DNA from: Diphasiastrum complanatum
Taxonomy: Eukaryota; Streptophyta; Lycopodiopsida; Lycopodiales; Lycopodiaceae
Assembly (NCBI GenBank): GCA_029204225.1
Contig: CM055108.1
Span: 26,589,303 to 26,653,302 of the forward strand
Direction of reading: 5' to 3'
Length of the DNA: 64,000 nt
Within the stretch, counting starts at the first letter, position 1, and every line of letters starts with the position of its first letter. The notes beneath the pieces were generated by a model. It saw only the letters and a program-made list of their open reading frames with translations, was not told where the DNA came from and searched no databases. This document shows positions 1 through 11,379 of this stretch, one piece after another. The translations under genes were made by a program, and so were the position numbers.

Positions 1-246
1 ACTTCAAAATTTCTTAACCTAGGAAAACTTAAGATAAAATATTTCTAATCTTAAGTTTCCTAAGTCTAAGTTCTAAATCTAAGTTAAGCTATTTTATTAT
101 TATTTAAGCTTCTACTCATGGGCTTACAAAACACATGCCATGGTTGAAGTTTATTGACATATATTTATACAAGGACTTACAAAACACATGTCATGGAGTT
201 TTATATCTTTCTTTTTATTTTCGCTGTGTTAGCACAATTGCTAACA
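1..246 (-). repeat. LTR (5' end of its U3), inverted copy of the LTR at 7717
   Basis: Read on the minus strand, this begins TGTTAGCAATTGTGC at 246 and runs off the left edge. It matches the plus-strand sequence starting at 7717 over its whole visible length, with only about ten to fifteen differences by eye. A short palindrome (TTAGCA...TGCTAA) sits at the LTR tip. Sequence similarity stops abruptly at 246/247 and at 7716/7717, as expected for a retrotransposon terminus. The element it belongs to lies outside the window. Confidence 0.7.
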
Positions 247-569
247 TTATCCCCCTCTTTATTGGATTGGTGGTCCCACACCAATCGACGCCTTTTTGTC
301 CTGGATCTTTTGTGCTTCTTGGAGGCGAGACTGTTGTTGGGAGTGGTAGATTGTCGTGCCGATGCCCTCCATCATTTGCCACCGTAATTTGTTCAGGAAG
401 GGCATGGGTTTGTAATAATGGAGCATACCCTGTGAAAATTAAAACCGAATAGTCGATTGGTAAGAAGGAGAATAATCCAACATAGAGTAGAGTCCTGTGC
501 ACGAAACCATGCAATCCCCATGCAGGTCAACTATAAATAGATCACATCTCTTCATGCTACGCTGATATG

Positions 570-3500
570 GTCGTCTTGCATTCGCAGGGGTTTATTGATA
601 TCAAGGGCGATTGGGGGTAGCCCTCGATCCCAAAAATCTCTGAGTTCTGTCAGAAATGCCACCAGGCCGCAATCATCTGCAAAATATCTGACATCGCGAT
701 CAAGATTGCCATGGTGCTTCTAGTAGAATACTTGGCAGTTGGTGACCATGTCTTCGGCAAAGTTGCCGGTATCGACGCATATGAGCTTGGGCCAAAATAT
801 TCTATTCTTGACCTTAGTGGCAGGAAACGGTTCTTGTCTCGCTACTGGATAGTAATAAGGATTTGTGCGCATGTAGGAGGGAGCTTCAATATACCATGCC
901 ATTGAGGTCTTACTCTACTGGAAGAGCTGATGATGCCAGATATATTGTGGATCCAGAAGTTTGACTGCTTCTTTATGTGTTTGACTCTGGTCCAAATCTG
1001 ACAGTTTGTAGCCACCTCGCTCTTTTGTTATTGGATATTTCTTGGCAAACTCCTGAGAGGCGCGCAACTCCTTGTTCGGTTCTATGGGCATGATTCTGTG
1101 CTGGATGGTTGGTGCTTCAGAGGCAATCTCGTGATGAATTTGGGGGTCGGGTTCACAGGAGAGAGGAGGCAAGGGGTTAGGTTCAACAATTCTTTGTGAC
1201 CTAGGAGAAAATTATCGTGGAATGAATGGGGGATTAGTGGTGTCAAGAGGGTTAGAAGTAGTGGAAGGAAAAAGATAATGTTGGGAGCTGGTACCCCCAG
1301 ATCCTGACGGATTGGTTGGTGCTTGAGCTCCTTGCCCTAGGGGTTGGCCTTGAAAAGAGGAGCCTTGAGTTGCAGGAGGAGGCTGCTAGAATCCTGCTCC
1401 ATCTCCACCATCTGGTCCACCAAAGTGGTATCATGGAATTGGGCGTGCTCTACATGAACCGACAGTGTTGACTGGACAACGACTTTGAAGCGTTCTTCCA
1501 GGGTGGCTATGTGCTGGTTCAAGGCCTCGACGGAAGCAAGGTATGATTGTTGTAATTTTGAGTGCTGCTCCTTTCAACTTTTGGGCCAGCATTTGATAGG
1601 CCACCACTGGAATGACAGTTCCCTCAAGAATAGCTGGTGGTGCGAAGTCGTCGAAGTCCACCAATTCCAACTGTTCCTTCATAGCGGAACGTGCGGCTTG
1701 TGCATCTGCTACAACCTCATCCCTTTCGGCTTTGAGGTTATCGATGGTATGCTGCATTGTTGGATACCTTCAGTTGGAGCTGGTTCTGGAGGTGGAGTAG
1801 CATTTGCTGCTATTGTTGATTATAATTTGTGAGGTCATTAGAGGAGTTCTAAATCTAGAAAAGACCCTTTGTAAAAATTCTTTTTATATTTTTTTCTCAA
1901 ATTTTTCTTACACATGCACCAATCAAAACACTCAAATTTGAAATCTACGTAACATAACTTTTTGAGTCCACATTTTGATTACATACTAAAAATGACATAA
2001 TTTTTTTAGTGGTGAGTCCAAATTTAGCGAAGTTTGGTGCATTGAAAAGCGCTTGACAAGGGCTTTCCAATGATATGTTACATGACATACTTCTGAACTA
2101 CGATTATAAAGTTATGGCAAGTCAAAAGTATTAGTGTCATAATATTTTAATAATAAAAAAGGCATCTTGCATGAATTCTTAAAAGGTCTTTTTGGAACTC
2201 AAAACTCCTCTAATGTCTGGATCTGCAGCTTCTATTATTTGTTTTCTTCCTCTAGCCTTGCTTTTTCTTTTTGAAGGTCCGCCATAGCACCATCATCGAA
2301 TTGCCGCATAGTATATTGTCCCCCTAGGATGCCGAATAGATTGTATTGAAGCTCATTCACCAACCATACCACTTTTTGGGCTACAAGGGGTAACTGCTCC
2401 CAAGGACCAATGTCAGGGAGGGTGCGTGTGTAGTTAGGATACGACATTGGGTTAGAGGGTAGAAAATCAGGAGCAGAGTTAGATGGAGATGTATGAAAGG
2501 CAACTGGAGGTGATTGAAAGAGGTGAAGAAATACTGCATGGCGAAGATGTGTGGATTGGGTTAGTGGTGACGGCGGTTGATGGAAGTGCGGTGAGTAATT
2601 GTAATGCAAAATCATCTACGTTGACTGTGGAGTCAAGTAGGGTGGAGATTTGTACAGGTGAGGGCTTTTGTGAAATTGGGAAAGTGAAGCCCCCTCGTGT
2701 TGAGAGTTAGTGAGGGTGTGGAGGTGGCATTAAATGGTGGGGGTGGTGGTGGGAGTGTGAGAGCAAGTGATGGAGAGGAGGTTGCCTGTGTGGATAGAAC
2801 CACGCCCATAGGATCAAAGCCTGAAGTGCTTGCCACCACTGAGCTGCCTGCTGCTGTCGCTACTGCTTGCCTGTGTTGCTGGGCCTGGTGAAGTAAGGCC
2901 GTGTGCTGCTCTAGGACCTCCTTTGGGACCTGAGAGAGTTTAAGCCTCCCTTCGGATTCAGCATACTCCGTCCCGATATCACTGGATAGAATGTCATGAG
3001 GGACATCGACTTCTGTGCTGATCGCCTTCCCTTTTTGCTTCTTAGTAAGTGGGGCTGGTGAGACCGGTTCTGAGTCCGTTGGGGGGTGGCTCATTTTTTT
3101 GTGCTTGGATAGAGATCATCCAGCTCCTTGATGGCGGCAGCAGCTGCCCTAGACCCCAACTGTTTGGTGACCAACATGTGGAGGAGATACCCATATTTGG
3201 TAGTTGGTTTTCTGGCTTTCAGAGCTTCGCACAGCTTCTCTGCTACCGTCTCAGCCCACTTGTAATTTTAAATGGGATCGTCCATGGTGAGGGTCAAAGA
3301 AAAGAGGTCGCTCAGTGGTATGCGATCCATCTTGGCGGTATGCACTTTGACCATGGTGACGAGGATTTCTGAGGCGGCCCGTAGATGGGGATCCGTGATG
3401 AGGCGTATGACGATCCCATCGTTGGTTTGGGCAATGGTTTTGCTATCCTCTGTCAGAAACTTGGTAAAGTATTTGGCATCGTAGCTGATGCCCTTGCCAT

Positions 3501-3650
3501 GGATTGTTTCTCCGAGATTAGGGAAGCCAATGCTCTGGAGATCCCCCGGAGAGACGTTGATGATGGTATAACTGCCACTCTTAGATGTAAGTCTGAAAGT
3601 CTGGAATTCATCCGAATAGGTGGATTAGGCCGCTTAGATGAGGCTCTCGC
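570..3650 (-). pseudogene. Decayed accessory reading frame of a Ty3/gypsy element
   Basis: Read on the minus strand, coding character continues in shifting frames from about 3650 to 570. First comes an N-terminal domain (about 3640-3100) with a single stop near 3250, containing the segment WAETVAEKLCEA followed by TTKYGYLL. Next is a Pro/Ser-rich linker (3094-2633), then acidic coiled-coil pieces (2300-2235 and 1757-1600), then a C-terminal part (1172-570). A related WAD...FTTFGYLL segment occurs near 36764-36685 in another gypsy element here, so this is a retrotransposon accessory protein and not a host gene. It resembles the putative plant transposon protein domain often linked to Tat-type elements; that assignment is from memory. 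It lies about 650 bp downstream of the integrase of the neighbouring pol. Its function is unknown. Confidence 0.5.
1836..2214. mobile_element. MITE-like insert with terminal inverted repeats
   Basis: The left end reads CATTAGAGGAGTT and the right end is its exact reverse complement, AACTCCTCTAATG. The inverted similarity continues imperfectly for about 36 bp, through AAAAGACC on both sides. The 379-bp body is AT-rich with no reading frame. It interrupts the coiled-coil part of the accessory reading frame, which resumes on both sides. I could not identify a clear target-site duplication, so the superfamily is open. Confidence 0.6.
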
Positions 3651-3721
3651 TTAGCTGGTCCTGGAAAAGAGTCAGATCAAAGCCAAGGCTGGAAATAAAT
3701 TTGTGGAGAGAAGGGTGGAGG

Positions 3722-3733
3722 TCTATATATAGA
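3722..3733 (-). promoter_or_regulatory. TATA-like box upstream of the accessory frame
   Basis: The palindromic sequence TCTATATATAGA lies about 75 bp upstream of the beginning of the minus-strand accessory frame. It sits in a roughly 650-bp non-coding gap after the integrase. It could be an internal promoter or part of a decayed LTR. This is prediction from motif and position only. Confidence 0.3.
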
Positions 3734-4294
3734 CTTTTTTTGGTAGGAATTCACAACTTCACTCAGAAATCGTCTTCAGTGTCCATGATTTGGTAGTGAT
3801 GGTCGTGAATTTTGAGGCAACGTTCTGAGGGTCCGCGAATTTTGGTAAGTGATTTTTTTATGCCAAAAGAAAAAAAAAACGTCTGACAGTGCAAAACTTT
3901 TTCTGATCAGAATTTGCAGAGATAGCAGAGAAATCGTGGGAATCATTTGGAGCTCCAACGAATTGTCTGCAGATTTTGACAATGGATATCTGATGAGAAA
4001 AACTACATTTTTCTATTTTTAGAAAATTTTGTCTCTAAGACAGAATTTGCGGAGGCCAAAAATGAATCGTGCACTGTAAAAAAGGGGTCAGACAAATTCT
4101 ATCTGAGATGGTGTGAAACAATTCTTCTGAAACTAATGGCTTTTATGGCTTTCTCAGAGAAGACTGTTGGTATACGTGATCTGATAGTCTTTTGATGGTT
4201 TGAACAAGAAAGCACAACAAAAATTTTGTCGAAAAGGTAGACATGCAATAAAAAAAGAAAGAAAAACAGCAGGAAAGAAAACAATTAATACATA

Positions 4295-7200
4295 TAAAGA
4301 TAAAAACAGGATTCATTGTCCTTTCTCAGTCGGCTCCCATTGACCACAGTGTCGAGGACATCGCCTTGAAGGGTTTGGAGTTGTACATATCCAAAGGCAA
4401 AGATGTTAGAAAATTTCAGTTTGTCTTTGAGGGCTTTGGCCTAGTATAGCAGGACTTTATTTCCAAATTGGAAGTCTCCAAGTTTCAATGATCGATCATG
4501 CCATGCTTTTTGTCGTCGTTTGTGGACTTGTTGAGCATGGATGCTGATCCGTCGTGTTTCATAGAGTTGCTCCAGATGGAATAACCTGTTTGCTAGATTC
4601 TGGTGAGTATCAAGGTCAAGGTTATAGGCCAGTCGGAGGGAGGGGATATGGAATTCCATAGGCATAACGGCTTCTTGGCCATATGTTAGCTGGAAAAGGG
4701 TTAAGCTTGTAGCTCGCTTCGGGGTGGTGCGATAAGCCCAGAGAGCAGCATGGAGTTTGAGCTCCCAATCAGATCGGCTGAATTTGATGGTTTTGGTGAG
4801 AATTCCACATAGGATTTTATTGGTGGATTCCGTCTGGCCATTGCATCGTGGATAGTATGGGGAACTTTTGCGATGTACCACAAATTTTTTTGAAAGGAGA
4901 TCTGCTATGACAGAGTTAAGGAAATTTGTACCCCTATCACTAATAAGCTCTAGAGGACATCCGAAATGAACAATAACCTGTTCATAGAAAAATTTTGCAG
5001 TAGAACAAACATCATCATTGCGAACAGCTCATGCTTCAACCCATTTGGTGCAATAGTCTGTAGCTACTATGATGTAACGAGATTGTGTGTGTCGAGCAAC
5101 AAGACTAATAGGTCCGACATAATCAATTCTCCATTTTTGGAAAGCTTGATCAGTGGTTACAGGGTGTAAAGGCATGTAGTCTGTCTTTTGAAAGCATTTT
5201 GTGCGTTGGCAGACATCACAAGCCTTAGTGTAATTGTGCATATTCTTGAAGAGTGTTGGCCACCAAAAACCGGCCAAGAGGATTTTCTTAGCAGTTGTTT
5301 TAGAAGAGAAATGACCTGCACCAATACCTCTATGAGTGAGGGAAATTACAGAGGGTATTCTACCTTCAGTAAGACATCTTCAGATAATTCCATCTAACCC
5401 TTGCTTGTAGAGTTGTCCTGCAATTTACGTATAAGGTTTAGTTTTGAGGACCAACGCACGTTGTTCAGGTTTAGGGAAGGAAGGATCTATCTGTCCTAAA
5501 GCTAAATATGCTGTAATTTCCTTAGCCCATACAGGTGTAGAGTCAACTTCAAAAAAGATTGCATCTGGTAAATCATCGTTGACGCCTTGATCAGGGGTAG
5601 GAAGGGTAGGGATTTGGGATAGATGGTCTGCTAGAAAATGCTGAACTCTCTTACGAACCACAATCCTAAAGTCAAATTCTCGCAGTAATAGGATCCATCC
5701 AGTAATACGGCCTGTGGTGCAGGTCTTGTTGATGAGATACAATAGTGCTTGATGATCAGTGAAGAACGCAAAAACTTTTCCTAGAAGATAATGGCGAAAC
5801 TTCTGAACCACATATACCATTGCCAAGGCTTCACGTTCGGTAGTGGTATAATTGACTTCAGCAGATATCAATTGTCGACTAAGAAAACAGATTGGGTAGT
5901 CCTTTTTGAATTCTTCCGGTTCGGTGAGCACTGCTCCAATGGCATACTTGGATGCATCGGTATGCACATGGAATTCTTTAGAATAATCAGGAGCCCAGAG
6001 GATGGGTGCATTGGTAAGGGCTTCTTTGAGTTGATTAAATGCGACGCGTTGTTCATCCGTCCATTTGGGAACTACAACTACTTTGTAGATTAAGCGTGCT
6101 TTGTTAGCGAAATAGAAAATAAAGCACCGATAGTAGTTGGCGTGGCCAAGGAAAGAGTAAACTTCCCGTATCGTACGCGGTTCCGGTAGGTTTTGAATGA
6201 TAAGGATCTTTTCAGGGTCAGTGGCAATGCCATTTCGTGAAATAATATGTCCTAACACAATACCATGGGTTACCCAAATCTAGCATTTTTCAGGATTAAG
6301 AGAGATGTCGAAGCGTTGACATTGGATAAATTTTTTTTTGAGCACAGACAAATGGTGTTTCTTCGGAATGTGCTCCTGAATTGTCCAAGTAAACCTCTAA
6401 GGTATCGCCCATCTGCTGAGAAAAGGCCGCTTGCATAACACATTGGAAGGTGCTAGGAGCATTGCAGAGACCAAAGGGCATGACTTTCCAGCAGAAGGTG
6501 TCCCATTTTGTGGCAAAAGTGGTTTTATGTTGATCTTCTTCAGCGATTTGGATCATATTGTATCCGCTAAAGCCATCTAAGAAGGAGTAAGCCTCATCTC
6601 CTGCGAGATTTTCTAAGATGGATTCTCCGAAAGGTAATGGAAAATGATCACGTTCGGTGACAGCGTTAAGTTTCTTAAAGTCGACACAGATTCAGGGTTT
6701 TCCATTTTTCTTGGGAACAATGACAATTGGAGAGACCCACTCAGTATGTTCGATTTCATAGATAAATTCTGCATCTAAGAGGCATTGTAATTCCTCTTTG
6801 ATCTTGGCCTTATAGATGGGATTGCATCTATATGGACGACTAGCAGTGGGCCTCGCACACGGTTTAAGTGGGATATGATGCATAACTACTTGGGGTGAGA
6901 TGCCTTTCATGTCTTTATAGGTCTAGGCAAAGACATGTCAATATTTCCGCATGAGATTTTCAAGCCGTCCGCGTTGTTCGCGATTGAGATGAGCTCCGAC
7001 GTGGACAAGATATTCGTTGGTTGCATTTGGCTCACTCAGAGAAAGGGTTATAGTTTGTGCAGGGCCTTTGTAGGGTGAATTACCAATTGACTCACGTTGA
7101 GCTTGGGGTAATTGGATTGTGACATCCTCGATCATATAGTCCTTAAAGTATGCAGGAATATCATGGGCTGGAGATTCGAGGGGGTCCTTGTCTTTTTCTT

Positions 7201-7330
7201 GCCAGGATGGTGATTGGGAATGTGCAAAAAAAAGACTATACCCTACAAGTACAACTGCTCCCGGACAGAGTGATCGCCGAATCACAGGGAGAAAGTGCAA
7301 TAAAGGGCAAACCACACTATTCTAGGGGCA
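4295..7330 (-). pseudogene. Ty3/gypsy pol remnant 1 (RT, RNase H, integrase)
   Basis: Minus strand, 5' to 3'. RT leader 7315-6938 includes the segment VHVGAHLN. RT 6910-6296 includes WVSPIVIVPKKNGK and FGLCNAPSTFQ. RNase H 6258-5425 has HTDAS, the TEREAL glutamate and FTDHQ. Integrase 5277-4441 has CDVCQR, the first Asp in the WRIDYVGP segment, SDRG and NGQTEST. The C-terminal tail GYVQLQTLQGDVLD ends near 4295. It is broken by a stop near 6690, frameshifts around 6290 and 5400, and a gap near 4900-5028. The RT catalytic pair reads YLDN instead of YLDD. Gag and protease are absent upstream, where copia-type gag begins. Domain order RT-RH-INT is gypsy type. Non-functional. Confidence 0.9.
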
Positions 7331-7339
7331 GGTAGCTAG

Positions 7340-7716
7340 TGAACCCGCATTGGCCGATTCTCTAAAATTGCATCGATTTTGGTGAGTTAGTCCAAATCAA
7401 ACAGCGGGAGGCTTGAATCTTTTTTATCAAACCTTGGAATTGACCTTTGAGACTTCTCATTGCACTGTAAGCCTCTCATTTAGCCTCATTAAGTTATAAG
7501 AGCAATTTTTGGTGAAATGGCAAGATTAGGAGATTTCGTTCTTGGAGAAGCCAGTAAATTGGATGGGGCATCCAATTATAGCATTTGTAATTTCAAAATG
7601 AAGAGTATCTTAATGGATAAGGAGCTATGGGACATCATCACTGGGGTGGAGCAACACCCAAATACAACTCCAGCCAACATTTGCTCATTTGACAAAAGGG
7701 CACAAAAGGCTTCATC
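7340..7716 (+). pseudogene. Ty1/copia gag N-terminal fragment
   Basis: From 7517 the frame encodes a copia-type gag start with the segments KLDGASNYSICNFKMK and KELWDIITG, as in the UBN2/Retrotran_gag_2 family. It is cut at 7716, where an LTR begins (tip TGTTAGC). Upstream, 7340-7516 is a non-coding leader. The same family signature occurs in the copia element at 15.3 kb. No continuation of gag is visible after the LTR. Confidence 0.7.
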
Positions 7717-8155
7717 TGTTAGCAACTGTGCTAACACAACGAAAATAAAAAGAAAGAAATAAAACTCCGTGGCATGTGTTTTGTAAGTCCACGTATGAAT
7801 ATCTGTCAATAAACTTCAACCATGGCATGTGTTTTGTAAGCCCATGAGTAGAAGCTTAAATAATAATAAAATAGCTTAAATTAGATTTAGAACTTAGACT
7901 TAGGAAACTTAAGATTAGAAATATTTTATCTTAAGTTTTTCTAAGTTAAGAAACTTTGAAGTTCTAAATCCTAAGTTAGAAGTTCGAGAAAGGCTAGAAA
8001 CAGATTAGTCCCATAAGCTAGTAGATACTTATGGAAGACCCTCTTTGCCATAAAAGGAGAGGTATTTACCTTGTAAACAACAATCTGAGATTATGCAAAA
8101 TTGCTCTCTATTGAGATTATCATTTTATTTCTTTGTGTTCCCATTGGAAGGTGCA
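7717..8155 (+). repeat. LTR, plus-strand copy of the LTR at 1-246
   Basis: Starts with TGTTAGCAACTGTGC and its first 256 bp are the reverse complement of 1-246. A TATA-like CCATAAAAGG lies near 8048-8057, consistent with the U3/R boundary. The 3' end is uncertain: I put it near TGCA at about 8155 but see no recognisable primer-binding site, so it may be a solo LTR or truncated. It interrupts the copia gag fragment. Confidence 0.6.
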
Positions 8156-8690
8156 TAGCTTGAGGGAAGGCGCTCTGGCCTCCTCTTGCCTCCTTTCATT
8201 GGCTTATTGTGGCATGTTTTTATTGGTTTATTTAGTTAGCCGCAACTTATCTTTCAAACCCTCTGGGTGTTAATCTAGGTCTTAGTTTAGCAATCTTGCT
8301 AGTTGGGTTTGCCTTAGCAAGGATTTTTATTATTGATTCAACGGGTAAACTCAAACTTGCATGCATCCATGACAAAGGATCCTCAACCACCAACTCAATA
8401 TTTGAGCCATACAGTCCAGCCACGCAAAAGGTCATTATGTTAAATCTACTGATATCATAAACTGGAGCCATAGTCAAGCTATCATTGATTGTGTGAATGC
8501 CGATTATTGTGCTCAGCATTAGGATAACTGTACCTCTCCACTCCCGATCGATCACGACCAATTACCTGATCTGGATACACCTATTATTAATATCAATTTT
8601 ATTGATATTCTTCCACACCATGATGAGCTATTAAATGTTGCATGGCTACCTACTACTGAATCAGATGATTTATTCATCGATGATGAGAAT
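8156..8690. other. Unassigned sequence between LTR and copia RT
   Basis: No gene is identified. A plus-strand stretch at about 8500-8690 reads open and acidic, which may be a fragment of another retroelement, but I cannot match it to a family. Confidence 0.3.
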
Positions 8691-9290
8691 GTCTTACGAC
8701 TTCAGAAGTCGTGAAGTAAGAATTTGAATCTGAAGAGCTAGGTGTGTAACCGTGATCAATAAGGAAAGTATTGATCATTTGAGACCATGCTCGAACAGAT
8801 TGCTTCAAGCCATAAAGTGCCTTATGGAGTTTACACACATGATTGTATTTACCCTCGATAATATAACTTTTGGGTTGTACCATGTAAATGTCTTCTTCAA
8901 TAACTCCATTGAGATATGTTGTCTGTACATCCATATGATGTATTTCCAAATTTGTTATAGCAGCAGACGATAACAAAAGTCAAACAGAAGAATGCTTGAC
9001 TACTGGACTGAAAGTCTCAGTGTAATCGACGCTGTATACCTGAGAAAATCCTATGGCGACAAGTTGGGCTTTCTTCTCTCAATGCTTCCATCTGCTTTGT
9101 ACTTGATTTTGAAAATCCATTTGCAATCAACTATGTTTCTTCTAGCAGGTAATTCAACAATCGTCCGTGTCTGGTTCCTGATAAGAGATGAATACTCTTT
9201 ATCCATAGCTTCTTTCCAGAGATCATAATTTGGTTGACTAAGTGCCTCTTCGACAGTCGTCGGCTCTTAAAGAATCTCATAAAAAGGAAA
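8690..9290 (-). pseudogene. Ty1/copia reverse transcriptase fragment
   Basis: The minus strand reads EPTTVEEAL, then CKWIFKIK, DYTETFSPVVK, MDVQTTYLNGVIEEDIYM and CKLHKALYGLKQSVRAW, the classical N-terminal half of copia RT. There is a stop after PVVKHSSV and another near the 5' boundary. The C-terminal half with the YVDD motif and the RNase H are missing below 8690. This is probably the downstream part of the copia element whose gag and LTR lie at 14063-16255, separated by the foldback element; the integrase domain is absent between them. Confidence 0.85.
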
Positions 9291-9607
9291 GTGGTTTCTT
9301 ATGACATGCAAAAGCTTAATGATCAAGAGTGGAGCATGCATAGTTATTAGGCATTAACTGGCATTACATGCAAGAGTCAAAACTGACATGCATGGACATT
9401 AGGCAATGGATGGTGGTACGTGCAAGCTTCAAAACAGACATGCATGGACATTAAGCAAGGAACGATATGACATGCAAGCTTCAAATCTGACATGCATGGA
9501 CATTAAGCAAGGAATGGTATGACATGCAAGTTTCAAATCTGACATGCATGACTATATAGATGGTGTGACATGCACGACCATTAGGCTATGGATGGCATGT
9601 AAGTTCT

Positions 9608-9639
<32 letters not shown>

Positions 9640-10350
9640 TAAAAGAAAGTGAGTATGTATGTGTGTGTGGTCCCAAAAGGGTTCCAATCCAAGCTTGGTA
9701 GATCTTCCTTATGCCATAGCTCCAGGCTTTCTTCCCAGCACCTGTACACATAGAAATAAGAGCAAGAGGCAAACCAAAAATAAAAAGGAGATGAATAATG
9801 AGAAAGAGGGACGAGTTACTCCTTTTATAGGGAATGGGTAGCCTTTAGGGAGTGGTTGAGGTTTCCAAAATAAGTGTGAGAGGTGTAAGGGAGACTCTAA
9901 GAGAAGTAGAGTGACAGGATGAGGTGTATAGGTGTGAGAAGGTGTTTATCAACTTGTTAAAGCAAAAGGGGAGAAGTAGGAGGGCGCATTTCCTTAGGTG
10001 TCCTATGGCTTACAAGCCATGTGGCAAAGTAGGTAAGTTACATATTGATAAGCATGGAAGGTAGGTAACTTAACATTTAATGTTAGCCACTTTCAAGTTG
10101 TATTTTTCTTGGCATACAACATTGGGATTCACCCCAGGTGTTTTTCATAAAATGGGAAAAGATTTGTATATGTCCATCTTATCTTGCATAATTTTCATCA
10201 ATTCCTAGGCCCTTTTTTCTAGGAGTTGCCCATCCACAATCATAGTGGAGTGTGACACAAAGGGTGATCAATCCTTTGGTTTCTTCTCCAAATCTTTATA
10301 GACTCGATTGAGCCTTCTTTATAGACTCGATTGAGCCTTCTTTATGGACA
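9291..10350 (+). repeat. Left inverted arm of the foldback element
   Basis: Contains about five degenerate subterminal units of roughly 55-60 bp, each with GACATGCA and GGACATTA, then (AG)n at 9608-9634. The unique arm sequence follows, ending in a doubled GACTCGATTGAGCCTTCTTTATA unit near 10303-10345. Confidence 0.7.
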
Positions 10351-11379
10351 AGCAAAATCACATGCTTCTTGGACTATAGTATTGTCAAGGATTTTTTGTA
10401 CTTAAATCATCAATGCATCCACAATTTTTAGTAGAGCATGATTGTTTTGATTATTGGTTGTCAATGATTCAATTGATTTAATTGTCAACACAGAGCCCAA
10501 AGACCTGCCTATAGAAGCATTGTCTTTCACATTGTAATTCCCAACCAAAGCAGATCTGTAGAAAAGCATTACATGATTAATATTATAATCATTTATCCTT
10601 TTTTGATAGCCTCATGTTGATGAAAAATTATGAATATTTGTGTTGATCACTTGCTTTCGTTTTTTATTTTTATTTTTTACCTATCAAGTTGACATCTTTC
10701 AATAGTTGTGAGTATGAAAAACGAACATTATTCAAATCTATTATCATTTCATCAATGTCTTTTCCTGTACTCACTATGACTTTTTGAGCCATTCACTATT
10801 ATTTCAAAGGTTTTTCCTTCCTTCTAATGAACCTCATTCTCTAGCATTTTTATTCTCAATATATTGTCTTTTTTTATTACAATCTCATGATTTGCCTTAT
10901 TATACCCTCTAAACAATGGATTATTTCCATTGAAAATGCATCACCATATTCTTCTAATCTTTTACAATAATCTAATGAACCGTTCTTTCCATGACACACC
11001 AAATATAGTAATTGAGTAACTAGATTAAATTTGGGATGTTGCATGGAATATGGATCTCTAATATATAATGTCCCATCTATCCATAGGTCCAAATTTGTTT
11101 TTTCGTCTACCCAATAGTGTAAACAATCAACAACTTATAAGCATGATACTTTCACATTTCTTTTAACCAAATGAGCATATTCTTCAGAAAAATCTATATG
11201 GAAATGAAATATTTTCATTGTAAGAAGGAAAAGCAGGTTAATTACAAACATGATGACCTTAAAAAGAGTAAGTTGTTTTTGGTGTTTTTTAATGGTCCTA
11301 GTTTAAGGCCAATAAACAACTTAAATTATATTCGTATATATTCTTTTTTAAAATACATTTTTTTAAAGAATTTTCAATA

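Noticed and set aside
1485..1832. 115-codon + strand frame
   Set aside because: Antisense of the coiled-coil part of the accessory frame; no recognisable features.
5791..6093. 100-codon + strand frame
   Set aside because: Antisense of gypsy RNase H.
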